Both the position numbers and the translations under genes were made by a program. From positions 16,376 to 80,375 of the forward strand of contig QNGE01003594.1 in the NCBI GenBank assembly GCA_008508345.1: a stretch of 64,000 nt of DNA, read 5' to 3'. The notes under the pieces were generated by a model. It made no database searches and was not told the origin of the DNA. It worked only from the letters and a program-made list of their open reading frames with translations. Origin of the DNA: Paragonimus westermani (Eukaryota; Platyhelminthes; Trematoda; Plagiorchiida; Troglotrematidae). The stretch's first letter is position 1; each line of letters starts with the position of its first letter. Of the stretch, positions 13,501 to 23,000 are shown piece after piece.

Positions 13501-15477
13501 AGACAGTGTATCTTTGAAAACAGATTGTTTGCCAAACCCTTCTTACTTCTGATAAACTCAAGGAAGATATATGAAATGCAATCTGCATTAGTTGCTTTGA
13601 TCTAGTACATCTAGGCTTTTAGAATTTTATTTAGCTATGAGAGACATTTTCCATATATACGTTCACCACCAGTCAAGATTGCATGGTGTGAAATGCAAGT
13701 TCAAACGCACTTGTGGATTATATTTTTCAAGAATTAAGGGACAGCGGCTGGTAAAGTAGCGAACTTGTCAACTGACTTCCGGTATACTAAATTTCAACAA
13801 TCACAGAAACACAACCTGATTTACGTTCAGTTAACTTGTTAGACGCGTTTAACGAGGTCCTAAATTAAGATCAAACTGACTTGACCGCAGCTTCTATCTA
13901 TAGGCTCATGCCAAGTTACATGTACCTCATACTGACATGTATTTAACACTGTCCCCATCATCTTTGAGAACCTATTCAGTTTACAAAAACGGATTTCCCG
14001 TTAGCACTCATATACTTGCATTTCAGTTTGAAAAATGCAATTTTTCAGAATACTTAGATAATGTAACAAGTTATTGATGGTTACAGAGTTACACGTCTTA
14101 GGCATCTCTTTTTACTAGCAATAGGTGAATGGACAGTCAGTACAGTTAATATCACGAGAAATGTATTCTAAGAGTGTCAAGGAATCACTTTATTTGTGGT
14201 AATCTGAAAATGAACTACCTCAGTTCCGTGACTCTAATTTGTTTAGTGGTTAGAATACAGTCTTTACTGGAGCTTAATATGTCAACTCAGCGTGATAAGT
14301 GATAGTTCGTTGTGACTGAATTGAATAACACCTCCTTGGAATACAAACACACTTTGGTGCTGAGTACAGAAAACTGCTTTAGACAGGAATATGCTGTCTC
14401 TCTCTCTCTCTAATTGTACATGCCTACAGATGATAATTTTGCTTTGTACCAGTATACGAACCCCTACGATATAGGTTTTATGTGTTTTGTTAATCAAAAC
14501 ATTTTAACTTAAGCATTTGGAATAGGTCTAACTTAAACAAGATTGAACAAGTGAGAAATATTAAGCACAACTTGGGAATTGTATAACGAGTCTCTATGAC
14601 GATGCTACACAGCTTAGAAATTGGTGATCAAAACTTAGAAGCAATTCGATATGGGTCAGTAATAATTGGAAACCTTGTAGTTAATCGCAATCAAAAAAGG
14701 AGTCACGCCAATTTGGCGATAACAAATAGTGTTAAATATTTGAGTGTAAAATATCAGATGTTAGTCGTACAATCTGTCAACCGCAAAGAACGCCCATAAT
14801 TGTAAACATGCCAGAAAATATTCTGTTTCGTTTGAAAAACTGTGGCGTAGAATTTGTGCTGTCATTTCGGTCAAGCCTTAGCTGAGCACTACTATACTGC
14901 ACGCGTGACCAGTTGACCGTGTCAAGTAACAGTCGGCCAGATTGTGGCCAAATAATGGGCGTCTCCATTGCATTCCCCTTTTCACTCAGTTCCTGTTGCC
15001 ACCGCATACGCTCGTCACCCGACTCATACTAATGACTCACGTCTACGTTTAGTTTGGGTCTTAGACTTTGGTACGTCCAATTTCTCGGACGCAATTTGCG
15101 ATTAGCAGAAATCACTGTCAACCACTTACCAGTTGACATCAGTTTTCGAAATCTCTTCGGACATTTTGCTTAATCAAGGGGAACTATTCTGGTTTATTGT
15201 GTAAACTGATCATCGGATGAAACTGTACGAACAATGTACGGACGCGTAAATTATCCATAAGTAGGCTAAAACAGCCAAATGTTAAAAGCTGACAAGACAC
15301 TTGCGTTTACATCAGTAGGTTTGTTTCTCACTGTGACCAGCATACATGCACCTTAGAGTTACGTTAGACTCATAACTTCCATAGATCGGCTTTCGCCGGA
15401 GTTAGCCGCCTAAATTCTTAGAGTATTTGTCTAATCCCATTTGCAGCAATGCACTTCTGGGCAAGTAACATATTTTT
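7562..15477. other. Intergenic, no gene or repeat recognised
   Basis: Nearly 8 kb without an assignable gene, ribozyme core or HHR-SINE copy. The only structure noted is a small tandem duplication at 13029-13061 and a TC run of 15 bases at 14397-14411. Open frames are all under about 100 codons and look non-coding. Confidence 0.45.
13029..13061 (+). repeat. Short AT-rich tandem duplication
   Basis: The unit ATAACATAACATT occurs twice about 16 bases apart. It is a simple local duplication with no evident function. Confidence 0.5.
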
Positions 15478-15776
15478 AAGTTGAACATTGCTCCCGTTCG
15501 ATCGCAGCCTTTGCATTCAGATAGAATTCCCAACCAGCCTGTTCCGAAAAGAAGCACTAGACTTGAGTTTCGCTCTAATTAGAACTATTCAGTAGTACCT
15601 GTCCTTGCCACGGCCGGGATTTAAACTCCGGCCACACTTTCTGTGGCAAGGATATGCACTACTGACGAGCTCTAATCAGAGCGAAACTGGAGTCTAGTGA
15701 TTCTTTCCGAAAGAGGCTGGCTGGAAAATCTATCGGAATGCGAATGCTGCGATCAAATTTGAGTGTTCAGCTTGAA
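15478..15776. mobile_element. HHR-SINE foldback (palindromic) copy
   Basis: Two HHR-SINE 3' halves are joined head to head. The minus arm (about 15478-15641) reads from tail through ribozyme relic to the B box. The plus arm (about 15642-15776) restarts at TGTGGCAAGGATATGCAC and runs through an intact ribozyme to the tail. The centre is itself palindromic: CCTTGCCACGGCCGG is followed 35 bases on by GTGGCAAGG. Both arms end at the CTTGAA/TTCAAG block. The minus-arm ribozyme is dead (CTGAATA replaces CTGACGA), while the plus-arm core is intact. The leader and A box are absent. Confidence 0.75.
15656..15700 (+). ncRNA. Type I hammerhead ribozyme in the foldback copy
   Basis: In order: stem I strand GCACTA, core CTGACGA, stem II GCTCT/AGAGC closed by AATC, core GAAA, a minimal stem III (C-TGGA-G), the UC of the cleavage triplet GUC, then stem I return TAGTGA. 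The core is complete. Stem I has five pairs because the last base is changed. Cleavage is predicted after C15694. Such small type I ribozymes with very short stem III are known from PLEs and schistosome Sm-alpha elements. Activity here is inferred, not shown. Confidence 0.75.
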
Positions 15777-18700
15777 AGCAAACCATCGGGAGCAATATAT
15801 TGCTTTCCATCGTTTACTGCTTTCATACAGAGTACTGTCAGAATAGACATATCCAAGTTGTCATCTTTATATTCTGTTCTGTCTAAATCTATATGAAGTT
15901 GTCAATCGAAATGTTACAAACAAACGTACCTGGACCTATATTTCCCTTATAATTCTCTACCTTGCAGCACATCTGGCCACTTAAGTTCTTTCCACACGAA
16001 GGTAGATTGTATGCCTCATTCATAAATATGAATTTCGAATGAAAATTTTAGGACCAGTCTTCATTCAGAAAGATGTTTAACCATCCTTAGCATATGAAGA
16101 GTTCGTCGGGGCTCTGAAAAACCAGGCATTTCAATCAGTCCTTCAGGTGAGACCGAATAATCAATATCACAGACTCGTAATGGAACACACCTGTCTGATG
16201 ATTGTTAATATTCGTCCTAACAACTGTCCTTCATCATTCTGGCTGTAATTGATCAGATACTTCTGCCTGTAATTGGGGCTTGATTCGACCCACACAAGTG
16301 TACAGCGGAGGAGTTGATGAATAAGCGCTCCCAGAATTGTAGCTGACGAGACGACACAACAAACGTTACAACGCATCAATGTTACAGAACTGTTTATTTA
16401 ATCACGAACGACGTCCGAGAGATAGGTCACATGATGGCCCGGTTAAATTCTTCCACTACATTGTAATATCACTCGAAAATCGTGGTTACTAACTTTCAAG
16501 AAGACAATATCAGCGCTCAATGCCGGTCGTATGTTGTGTGCTCCGAACGATCCCATGCGACCATTGCTACTACTGTTAGCATACCGGAGCTTAATCATCC
16601 CTTCTTCGTACGGTTAATTGAAGAGTTGCCCGATCCACTTTTTGTATACAACAGACATCCTGATCTATCTGTCCTACCACCTGAAGCATGCAAGAACGAC
16701 CAGTGCAATACGGCTGGTAAAAAGAGGTGCGTACAACTTTGCTGTTTAAAGGAGATACAGCATTCGAGCTGATAACATGCCAATTAACTGAGGCGATCTG
16801 CCATACTTACTATACTGTAAATCGCTTTGTAATATTTCACTCAAAACGAATGGTGCCATGCTCAACAATGCTGCCCCATTTCTGATCTATTCATTTGACC
16901 ATTCTTTTAACTAAACACATACTGGTCGCACAATTAGTCATATGTCGGAAAGAATTCGTGAACATTGCCCAAAGTGACTTCGTTCCGGAACACCCCATTG
17001 TTGCCCACCTGGTTTACTGTGACCGACAGATGCGGGGGAATAAGTAATTTGCACCACGCAAGTCAGTTCACATACTCTCCGGATCAACCAATGAAACTGA
17101 GGACAAATCAAGGAGAAATAATTGATCATGCGTAAGACATTATAGACATTTTAATGGCATATTGTGTTTATAATACAGTAAACAATGCCCATTCCTCATA
17201 CATTCATGAAATCCGCAAATTTAAGCTGTTTGTCCCATATTTAGTGAGACGAAAAAACTACTCAACATGCCTTAAGTTCACACACATCCCGGTATTACAT
17301 CTTATTCAGACCTTATGATTAGGGAAGAGTATGAATTCCACTGCGACATGGCGACAGGACGCACGAGTCCCACGCCTGTCACTGACGAAGTGACATCGTA
17401 CATTAACCATTTTTTTGAGGTCAATCGTTCTGTACGCTTTTAGAGATCTGTTGACGCCCACGCGTGCGTACAATCCCACTGGACGACTTACATTATGGTA
17501 GTTTGACCTAGTGTGGCATCACGGTGTTCAACGATACGGAGAAGGTACACCATGTTGTCTAACTTGCCCCGGCCACCGTGCCACGAACGACCAAGTGACA
17601 CATCCTGTCTGTAGCAGAGGGGATCGCAATTCGAATACGTTACCCGGATTTGGGTGTTCAAAAACAGTTCGCTCATATATTAGGATTACTATGACCAAGA
17701 ATATAAACCCAGCCAATGCGACAATTTTATCTGGTGCTTCCAACCTCCCTCATCTAACACGGACTTTCTAAAATCCATCTCGCTTGTGAACATAATCACA
17801 TCAAAGTCGTGGTTGTTTTTCACCGTGGTTCTGATGTTGATCAATAACTTTCAGTAGTGTTAATTATTTTGGTGTGTAATTGTACCAGCCCCAGATGAAA
17901 ATTAATCGAGGACAGTTCTATTCGTTGAAAGAATCGTTTTTTTGATTTCTACAAGGATTTTCGACTCTCTTTATATCGTGTTGCTTGAACTGATGACAGA
18001 CAGCACATTACTTTTCTTAACAGTAAATAGTTTGGTTCATACAAGTAATGCGCTTCCTCGTGTCGTTCACACGAAGACTAGTGATCTGCATTCATCTCGT
18101 TTATTCGTTTGCAAATTTAAGCAAACACCGATGCCATCTCGAAAACTTTGATAGACTAGAGAAACTGTGTCATACCGTATCTCTAAAGCTGTGAGTATCT
18201 CTCACTACTTGTGACCAGTTCGTTTCAGAAGTATTGATTTACGGGCGTACTAGCTCCTGTTTACACGAAATGGATTCCGATCATAGTTTGTAACTTCGGA
18301 CTATCTCATCCTGGTCCACTGTTGATATGGCAGCCTGTATCGAAGGTTCAAATTTATAATCTTCTGGTGGTAAATGTATGTTATATCCTATTTTCATTTC
18401 CTCACATACAACGATGCAACAAACGTCACTCCGGAGCATACTGCGCAACCGGTCTTAATTGGCTTGTGAATAAACTGTTTTTCACACTTTTCTCAATTTA
18501 TATTCTCAACTCTTGGGGCTTCGTCATGTTATTCGCGAATTCCAGCTCCAAGAATGAAGTTTATTGCCTATTTTGTGTTTGCATCATAGCAACTCCGGTC
18601 TCCATGCTTAGCTCTGCCACAGTATGCAAATGAAACCCTCTCCAGGGTTTGGTCACACTCAGTTTGCTAGTTAGCCTCATTCACGCTCCGCGCTGACCAG

Positions 18701-19088
18701 ATCGTACAAGCACACTGACCTCCAGTTTTTCATTATTAAGAAAGCGCATTGATTGCGCCTTTTTGAAGATTGTATTTAATTAAAAGCTAAAAACATGACG
18801 CTTTCCAGGTCTTCGTCTGTGTGGTGTCTAGGTATTATACTCGGCAAAAAATGTGAAATTTTCCTTTCATGTCAGAGGTAGTGAAAGGGCCTGTGTTCAT
18901 TGTTTGAAGTATAAAACCGTTTTCAACCCCGGTAAGATTCGTTTTCGAATAAAGCGTGTACTTCAGGTTATTGTGTTACCATCCAGCAAATTAGTAAGGC
19001 CGGATGACCACAACTCTGAAACCGTCCAAAATGCACCATCTGTTTCCCAAATATTAACGATGTTTGTCGTTCAAGCATTAGTAAATTT
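15777..19088. other. Intergenic with one candidate exon
   Basis: Apart from the candidate exon at 16501-16716 I see no recognisable gene. A frame of about 100 codons around 18322-18633 is hydrophobic and resembles no family I know. Confidence 0.4.
16501..16716 (+). CDS. Candidate symmetric phase 1-1 exon, Cys-containing, unknown
   Basis: A near-perfect branch-point motif TTACTAAC is followed by TTTCAAG, giving an acceptor at 16500. The frame stays open to a donor CTG|GTAAAAAG at 16716/16717. The exon is 216 bases, exactly 72 codons, entering and leaving in phase 1, a pattern common for extracellular modules. The peptide has paired cysteines near both ends (CRSYVVC and ACKNDQC) and a central stretch containing FFVRLIEELPDPLFVYNR. 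I do not recognise the family; a resemblance of the ELPDPL stretch to RhoGAP sequences is too short to use. No flanking exons were found. Confidence 0.32.
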
Positions 19089-19197
19089 ACTGATGGGTAG
19101 TCGGGGATTTGGTTTATATTCAAGTTGACCATCACTCACATTTGATCGCAGCCTTCGCATCCAGATAGACTTTCCAGCCAGCCCCTTTCGACAAGAA

Positions 19198-19242
19198 GCA
19201 CTAGACTCGAGTTTCGCTCTCATTAGAGCTCATCAGTAATGC
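19198..19242 (-). ncRNA. Type I hammerhead ribozyme (minus arm)
   Basis: On the minus strand: stem I GCATTA, core CTGATGA (the classic form), stem II GCTCT/AGAGC with loop AATG, core GAAA, stem III C-TCGA-G, cleavage triplet GTC, stem I return TAGTGC. Stem I pairs fully, with one G-U wobble. All invariant core positions are present, making this and 33070-33114 the best ribozymes in the window. Confidence 0.8.
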
Positions 19243-19340
19243 ATATCCTTGCCACGGTCGGGATTTGAACTCAAGCCACGCTTTTCCTGAGGCGACCGTG
19301 TTGACCACTGCGCTATAGAACTCACATTAGGCACGATTGG

Positions 19341-19385
19341 CTAACACTGACGAGCTCTAATGAGAGCGAAACTCGAGTCTAGTGC
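19341..19385 (+). ncRNA. Hammerhead ribozyme core, stem I disrupted
   Basis: CTGACGA (19347-19353), stem II GCTCTAATGAGAGC, GAAA (19368-19371) and CTCGAGTC are intact. The upstream stem I strand is CTAACA instead of GCACTA, so it no longer pairs with TAGTGC, because the foldback junction falls here. Self-cleavage in cis is therefore doubtful. Confidence 0.6.
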
Positions 19386-19523
19386 TTCTTTTCGAAAGGG
19401 GCTAGCTACAAAGTCTATCTGAATGCGAAGGCTGCAAACAAATGTGAGTGATAGTCAACTTGAAAATTAATGAATTTATTGGTTTTCTGCACTTTCATAT
19501 TATTTAATTTGGGGATTCGGTTG

Positions 19524-19610
19524 CTTTAAATCGAACATCGCTCATATCTGGTCACAACCTTCGAATTCAGAAGGAATTTCTAGCCAGCTTCTTTCAAACA
19601 GAAGTACCAG
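19524..19610 (-). mobile_element. HHR-SINE tail fragment, inverted next to a full copy
   Basis: The plus strand shows TCGAACATCGCTCATATCTG through GAAGGAATTTCTAGCCAGC, the reverse complement of the HHR-SINE tail. It lies about 30 bases before the leader of the plus-strand copy at 19640, again giving an inverted pair. Confidence 0.6.
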
Positions 19611-19639
19611 CTTCGGTTGTCGCCCTTGTTGGGGCGGGG

Positions 19640-19955
19640 TCACTGACTGGAGTTAACAGTTTAGTGGATGTGTTTACTATCGAGACGGTCGATCAACTTG
19701 ATAATTACCCTCAAGGGAGATTTATTCAGTGTTTATATACGATGATTCGGTTGTGCCTAACGTGGAGTTATTGGTACACTGGTCATCACGGTTGCATCAT
19801 AAAATCGTGGTTGGATTTCTAGCCCCTGCCCTGGTGAAGATATGCACTACTGAGGAGCTCCAGCAAGAGCGAAACTTGCGTCTGGTGTTCCTTTTTGAAA
19901 GGGGCCGACTGCAAAGTCTATAGAAATGTGGCGGTTGCGATCACTTGTGAAAACT
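19640..19955 (+). mobile_element. HHR-SINE, near full-length diverged copy
   Basis: It begins at the leader block GGAGTTAAC, followed by GAGACG and GATCAACTTGAT, then GTGCCTAACGTGGAG leading into an eroded tRNA-like part, GATATGCAC, a ribozyme with an intact core, a T5 run (CCTTTTTGAAAGG), and a tail ending near GATCACTTGTGA. The A and B boxes have several substitutions, so Pol III activity is doubtful. Confidence 0.7.
19844..19888 (+). ncRNA. Type I hammerhead ribozyme, diverged but core-intact
   Basis: Stem I GCACTA pairs with TGGTGT through two G-U wobbles. The core is CTGAGGA (position 7 of the hammerhead core is variable), stem II has four pairs, GAAA is intact, stem III is C-TTGC-G and the cleavage triplet is GTC. 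The surrounding repeat has diverged strongly while core positions remain. Confidence 0.6.
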
Positions 19956-20049
19956 GAAATCCCCTTGTGCTCATCAGCAGTCAAAACACCCCACAAAAAG
20001 GCAATGATTTTTCTGATTTCAAATCGGTGTGAAGTCCTGGTTGAGCAGT

Positions 20050-20383
20050 CATCGGCTGGAGTTAACAGGACAGTTACTGTGTCTGCTTACGAGACGATTG
20101 GGCAACCTGATCATTGTCCACAAGCAAAAGTGGTTGAACGTTAAGATGTCATAATTCAATCGTGCCTAATGTGAAGTCACTGATGCACCGGTCATCACGG
20201 TTGCCTCATGAGAAGCGTGGCTGCATTTCTAATCCCGACCATGGCAAGGATCTGTACTATTGACGAGCTCAAATGAGAGCAAAACTCGAGTCTAGTACTC
20301 CTTTTCAAAAGGGACCGACTGAAAAGTCTTTGGGAATGAGACAGCTAAGAACAAGTATGTGACGTTCAACTTGGAATTAAATA
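20050..20383 (+). mobile_element. HHR-SINE, full-length copy with decayed ribozyme
   Basis: Leader (GGCTGGAGTTAACAGGACAG), GAGACGATTGGGCAACCTGAT, GTGCCTAATGTGAAGTC, a tRNA-like part, ribozyme remnant, TTTT run and tail (ACGTTCAACTTGG) all occur in order. It is the third element in the 19089-20383 cluster. Confidence 0.75.
20254..20298 (+). pseudogene. Decayed hammerhead with compensated stem I
   Basis: Stem I is GTACTA/TAGTAC, where other copies have GCACTA/TAGTGC, so both partners changed and pairing is kept. The core is broken: CTGACGA has become TTGACGA and GAAA has become AAAA. It should not cleave. Confidence 0.6.
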
Positions 20384-22872
20384 ACTTGTAGTCCAAACCG
20401 ATAGTATTTCGATTTTCTCCGTTGAAAATTTGGTTATGTTTACGCTGAATATTCACCTCAAGGAATGTCTAGATCGGTTTCGTGATTTCAGTTGACTACT
20501 TCGTTCATCTGTGACTGACGGTCAATTTTTTCAACGATCCTTTTTAGCTATAAAATCATAGGCATTTCAACTTCAGTGCCAAGCTGTTATGGTAATGAAA
20601 CCTTCTGATTCGCTGATAAAAAATCCAACCAACCAAATTGATTTAATTTGGAGGTTACATTCTGCAGGAGGGTGCACCAACCCACTCAGTGTCTGTAGGC
20701 TGGTCGCAAGTAATTGATCAAAATGAATCACTTCAGAATGCCACAGACGAATTAGAAACATAAATGTACAGAAAGATCAAACCCCACGGTTTTTGGATCA
20801 CGAGCTTTACAAAGACTTGGACCAGCTGTGACTGAGCGAAGTTGACAGGAGATGCGAAACCTTTCTATGGGTAACTGTAACAAAACGAGAAGAACGGAAT
20901 AAAATCACGCAGTCACTTTCAGCGGAAAACTCGAGCGTGTGAAATGTTGTTTCGATGGGGAAACGCTGACGTACGGATGATCGTAAACTGAACTATGTAT
21001 ATTTATTGAAATACTTTAGCTAAGATTGTGTAACTTGCGCGAGATACGAGATCTTTCAGCCACTCAGCAACAGCAGCTGAAGGAGAGCTCTATCCCATTT
21101 CGGCTTGATAGTTGCATCGGGTTTAACAATGTGAACAGATTTAATCACAAACATAGACAAGCTAGACTGAGATTTGACTGGCAACAAGAAATCTGTAGGT
21201 TTGATCACTGTCTGCGTTATTCATCACGAATGTAGATATGCGAATGCATTTGGCTGGACATGATCGCTGTCAGTGTAGGAAAAGATAGATGAACCGTTCA
21301 CACACTTCCGGCTTTGTTCCTTCTGACTTTCACCAGTGGTACAGTATGTGAGTAGGACCGGGGGCAGTTTAGCAGAAACTACTTGTGGTGACGCTTGTGT
21401 TGGACGACATTATTTGACTTTGCTCGGTGTGAAACGTTAACCTGAGCATGTATGCCGTCAACTATTTCGGTTTGATGGATATGTAGATGGACTGATCTGG
21501 TAAAAGCCGGCTACAAGCAACAGTAACTACGACGATATGCTGTTGAGGAACAGAGTTTCTCGGAATGAATTGTGCTGTCAGTCAACGAAAGTATATGCAA
21601 AATATGTGACTCATTGGATCAATCAACTCAGTATGATGGCAGCTGTGCCTGATAAAATTCGGATGCATAAATTGGATGTGCACAACACACCAAGACAAAC
21701 TGTCGCAGACTGGGCATTCTTTACTGATGCAGCTGCCAGTCTGATTTGCTCTAGAGAGCTGCTAGCGAACCCTCTTCAACACACGAAATGCGTACACTTG
21801 TGAACAGCTGGCTTTCGCAAACTTTCCCAGAACCTTCGGTTCGCACCCATCTCCTTCAGACAGCATCGATCCTCCCTCTGGTGGCGTTTGCAACTTAATT
21901 CACTATTGCCTGAGTCGTTCTGTCATCTGTCTTTTAAAGAAAAGGGCACGCCATTCAGAGTTCAGGTTGTCCAGTTCCTACGACACAACATTTAGGCACA
22001 GGGGAACACATCAAATGCACCGTTAATCGTACCAACGTTATTCAAACATTGAACTTTATTACTCGCTTGATTTGTCAGGGATACCATTCACGCATTACGT
22101 AGACCCCTTTGAGTTTGTTTGACGGAGAATTTCCGAACGGACTATGAGCTGGATTTTTGATCGGGTAACTACATTTTCCCCGTCATCGAATGCTCTATTT
22201 GGACGTCAATCATTACACTTTTAAATCAACTGAGACTTGTGATGTGTGTATTGAGTGCAAGCAATTTCGATCGTTTGTTTACTTTAACTTTTCCCTGGTT
22301 TCATTCTTTATTTCTTGTGTAATATCCTATCATACAATGGAAAATAATTAGCCGTTTTATGGATTACTTTTCCGAAGTTAATTACATCACAAACACATGG
22401 ATTTTATCGATGAAGATCTGCCGAAATGTTGTCTTTGGTTCCACTGAACCTGAGGTTTTACCCGTTGGCGTTTGCTTATTTGAATTTTGGTTTCGTTTTT
22501 CCACTTGCTTACGTGAACATTTTTTTAGTTTGTTGTTCTGTCTTAGCTAGTCTTGGTTTATCGATCTGACTTTTGTTATGTCTACGGTAGTTCGTAGGCA
22601 TCAAAACGTATAAATACGACAGGTTTTTATGAAGCATATTCCATTGCTTTGCCGTTCTGTCCGTTCACTGGACTGTGGCCGACTATATAGACTCAACTGG
22701 TACCGTTTCTAGAAATCAACAGACTTAGGGAGACAGACTATATGTAGATCAGCATCTCCTAGGTCGCTCAGGATCACTAGTGGTAACGCTTGCTTTGACC
22801 GGGCAGTACATGGTCGCGGCCAGAAAGGGAGACCAGTTACCCTTCTTGGTTTTATACTTTGTTTTCCCATAG
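20384..22872. other. Intergenic, nothing recognised
   Basis: Short open frames only. One at 21537-21803(+) has a plausible protein-like composition but no recognisable motif and no clear splice sites. Confidence 0.4.
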
Positions 22873-23000
22873 GCCCAAGTGATTCAGTCGTCCCGTTGTG
22901 GATCTGCAAACTCGCAGGCGTTCACTACAGCTCCTGAAGGGGTTCAGGGGAGCTTTCGCAAACAGATGCTCATAGTGCCCACCACTGAAATGGTGGACAG
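22873..23000 (+). CDS. Candidate internal exon, function unknown
   Basis: A strong acceptor (ACTTTGTTTTCCCATAG, ending at 22872) and a donor (GGACAG|GTATTT at 23000/23001) bound a 128-base open segment that is GC-richer than its flanks. In the open frame it starts AQVIQSSRCGSANSQAFTTA and continues without a stop past the donor to about 23142. The peptide matches no family I know. No adjoining exons were identified. Confidence 0.25.

Larger units (their letters stand above)
19089..19467. mobile_element. HHR-SINE foldback copy with two ribozymes
   Basis: The minus arm (19089-19339) covers the full tail, ribozyme, B box (GGATTTGAAC on the plus strand), A box region (GTGTTGACCACTGCGC) and the start of the leader. 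It is joined to a plus arm (about 19345-19467) that begins just inside the ribozyme and ends in the tail. The arms are inverted repeats of each other over about 120 bases with high identity, so the DNA or its RNA could form a long hairpin. Both arms keep a complete ribozyme core. It is followed closely by two more copies, forming a cluster. Confidence 0.8.

Noticed and set aside
22021..22040. CACCGTTAATCG resembling the start of a flatworm spliced-leader RNA
   Set aside because: Only a dozen bases agree. The downstream sequence has neither the ATG plus GT donor nor a snRNA-like structure.
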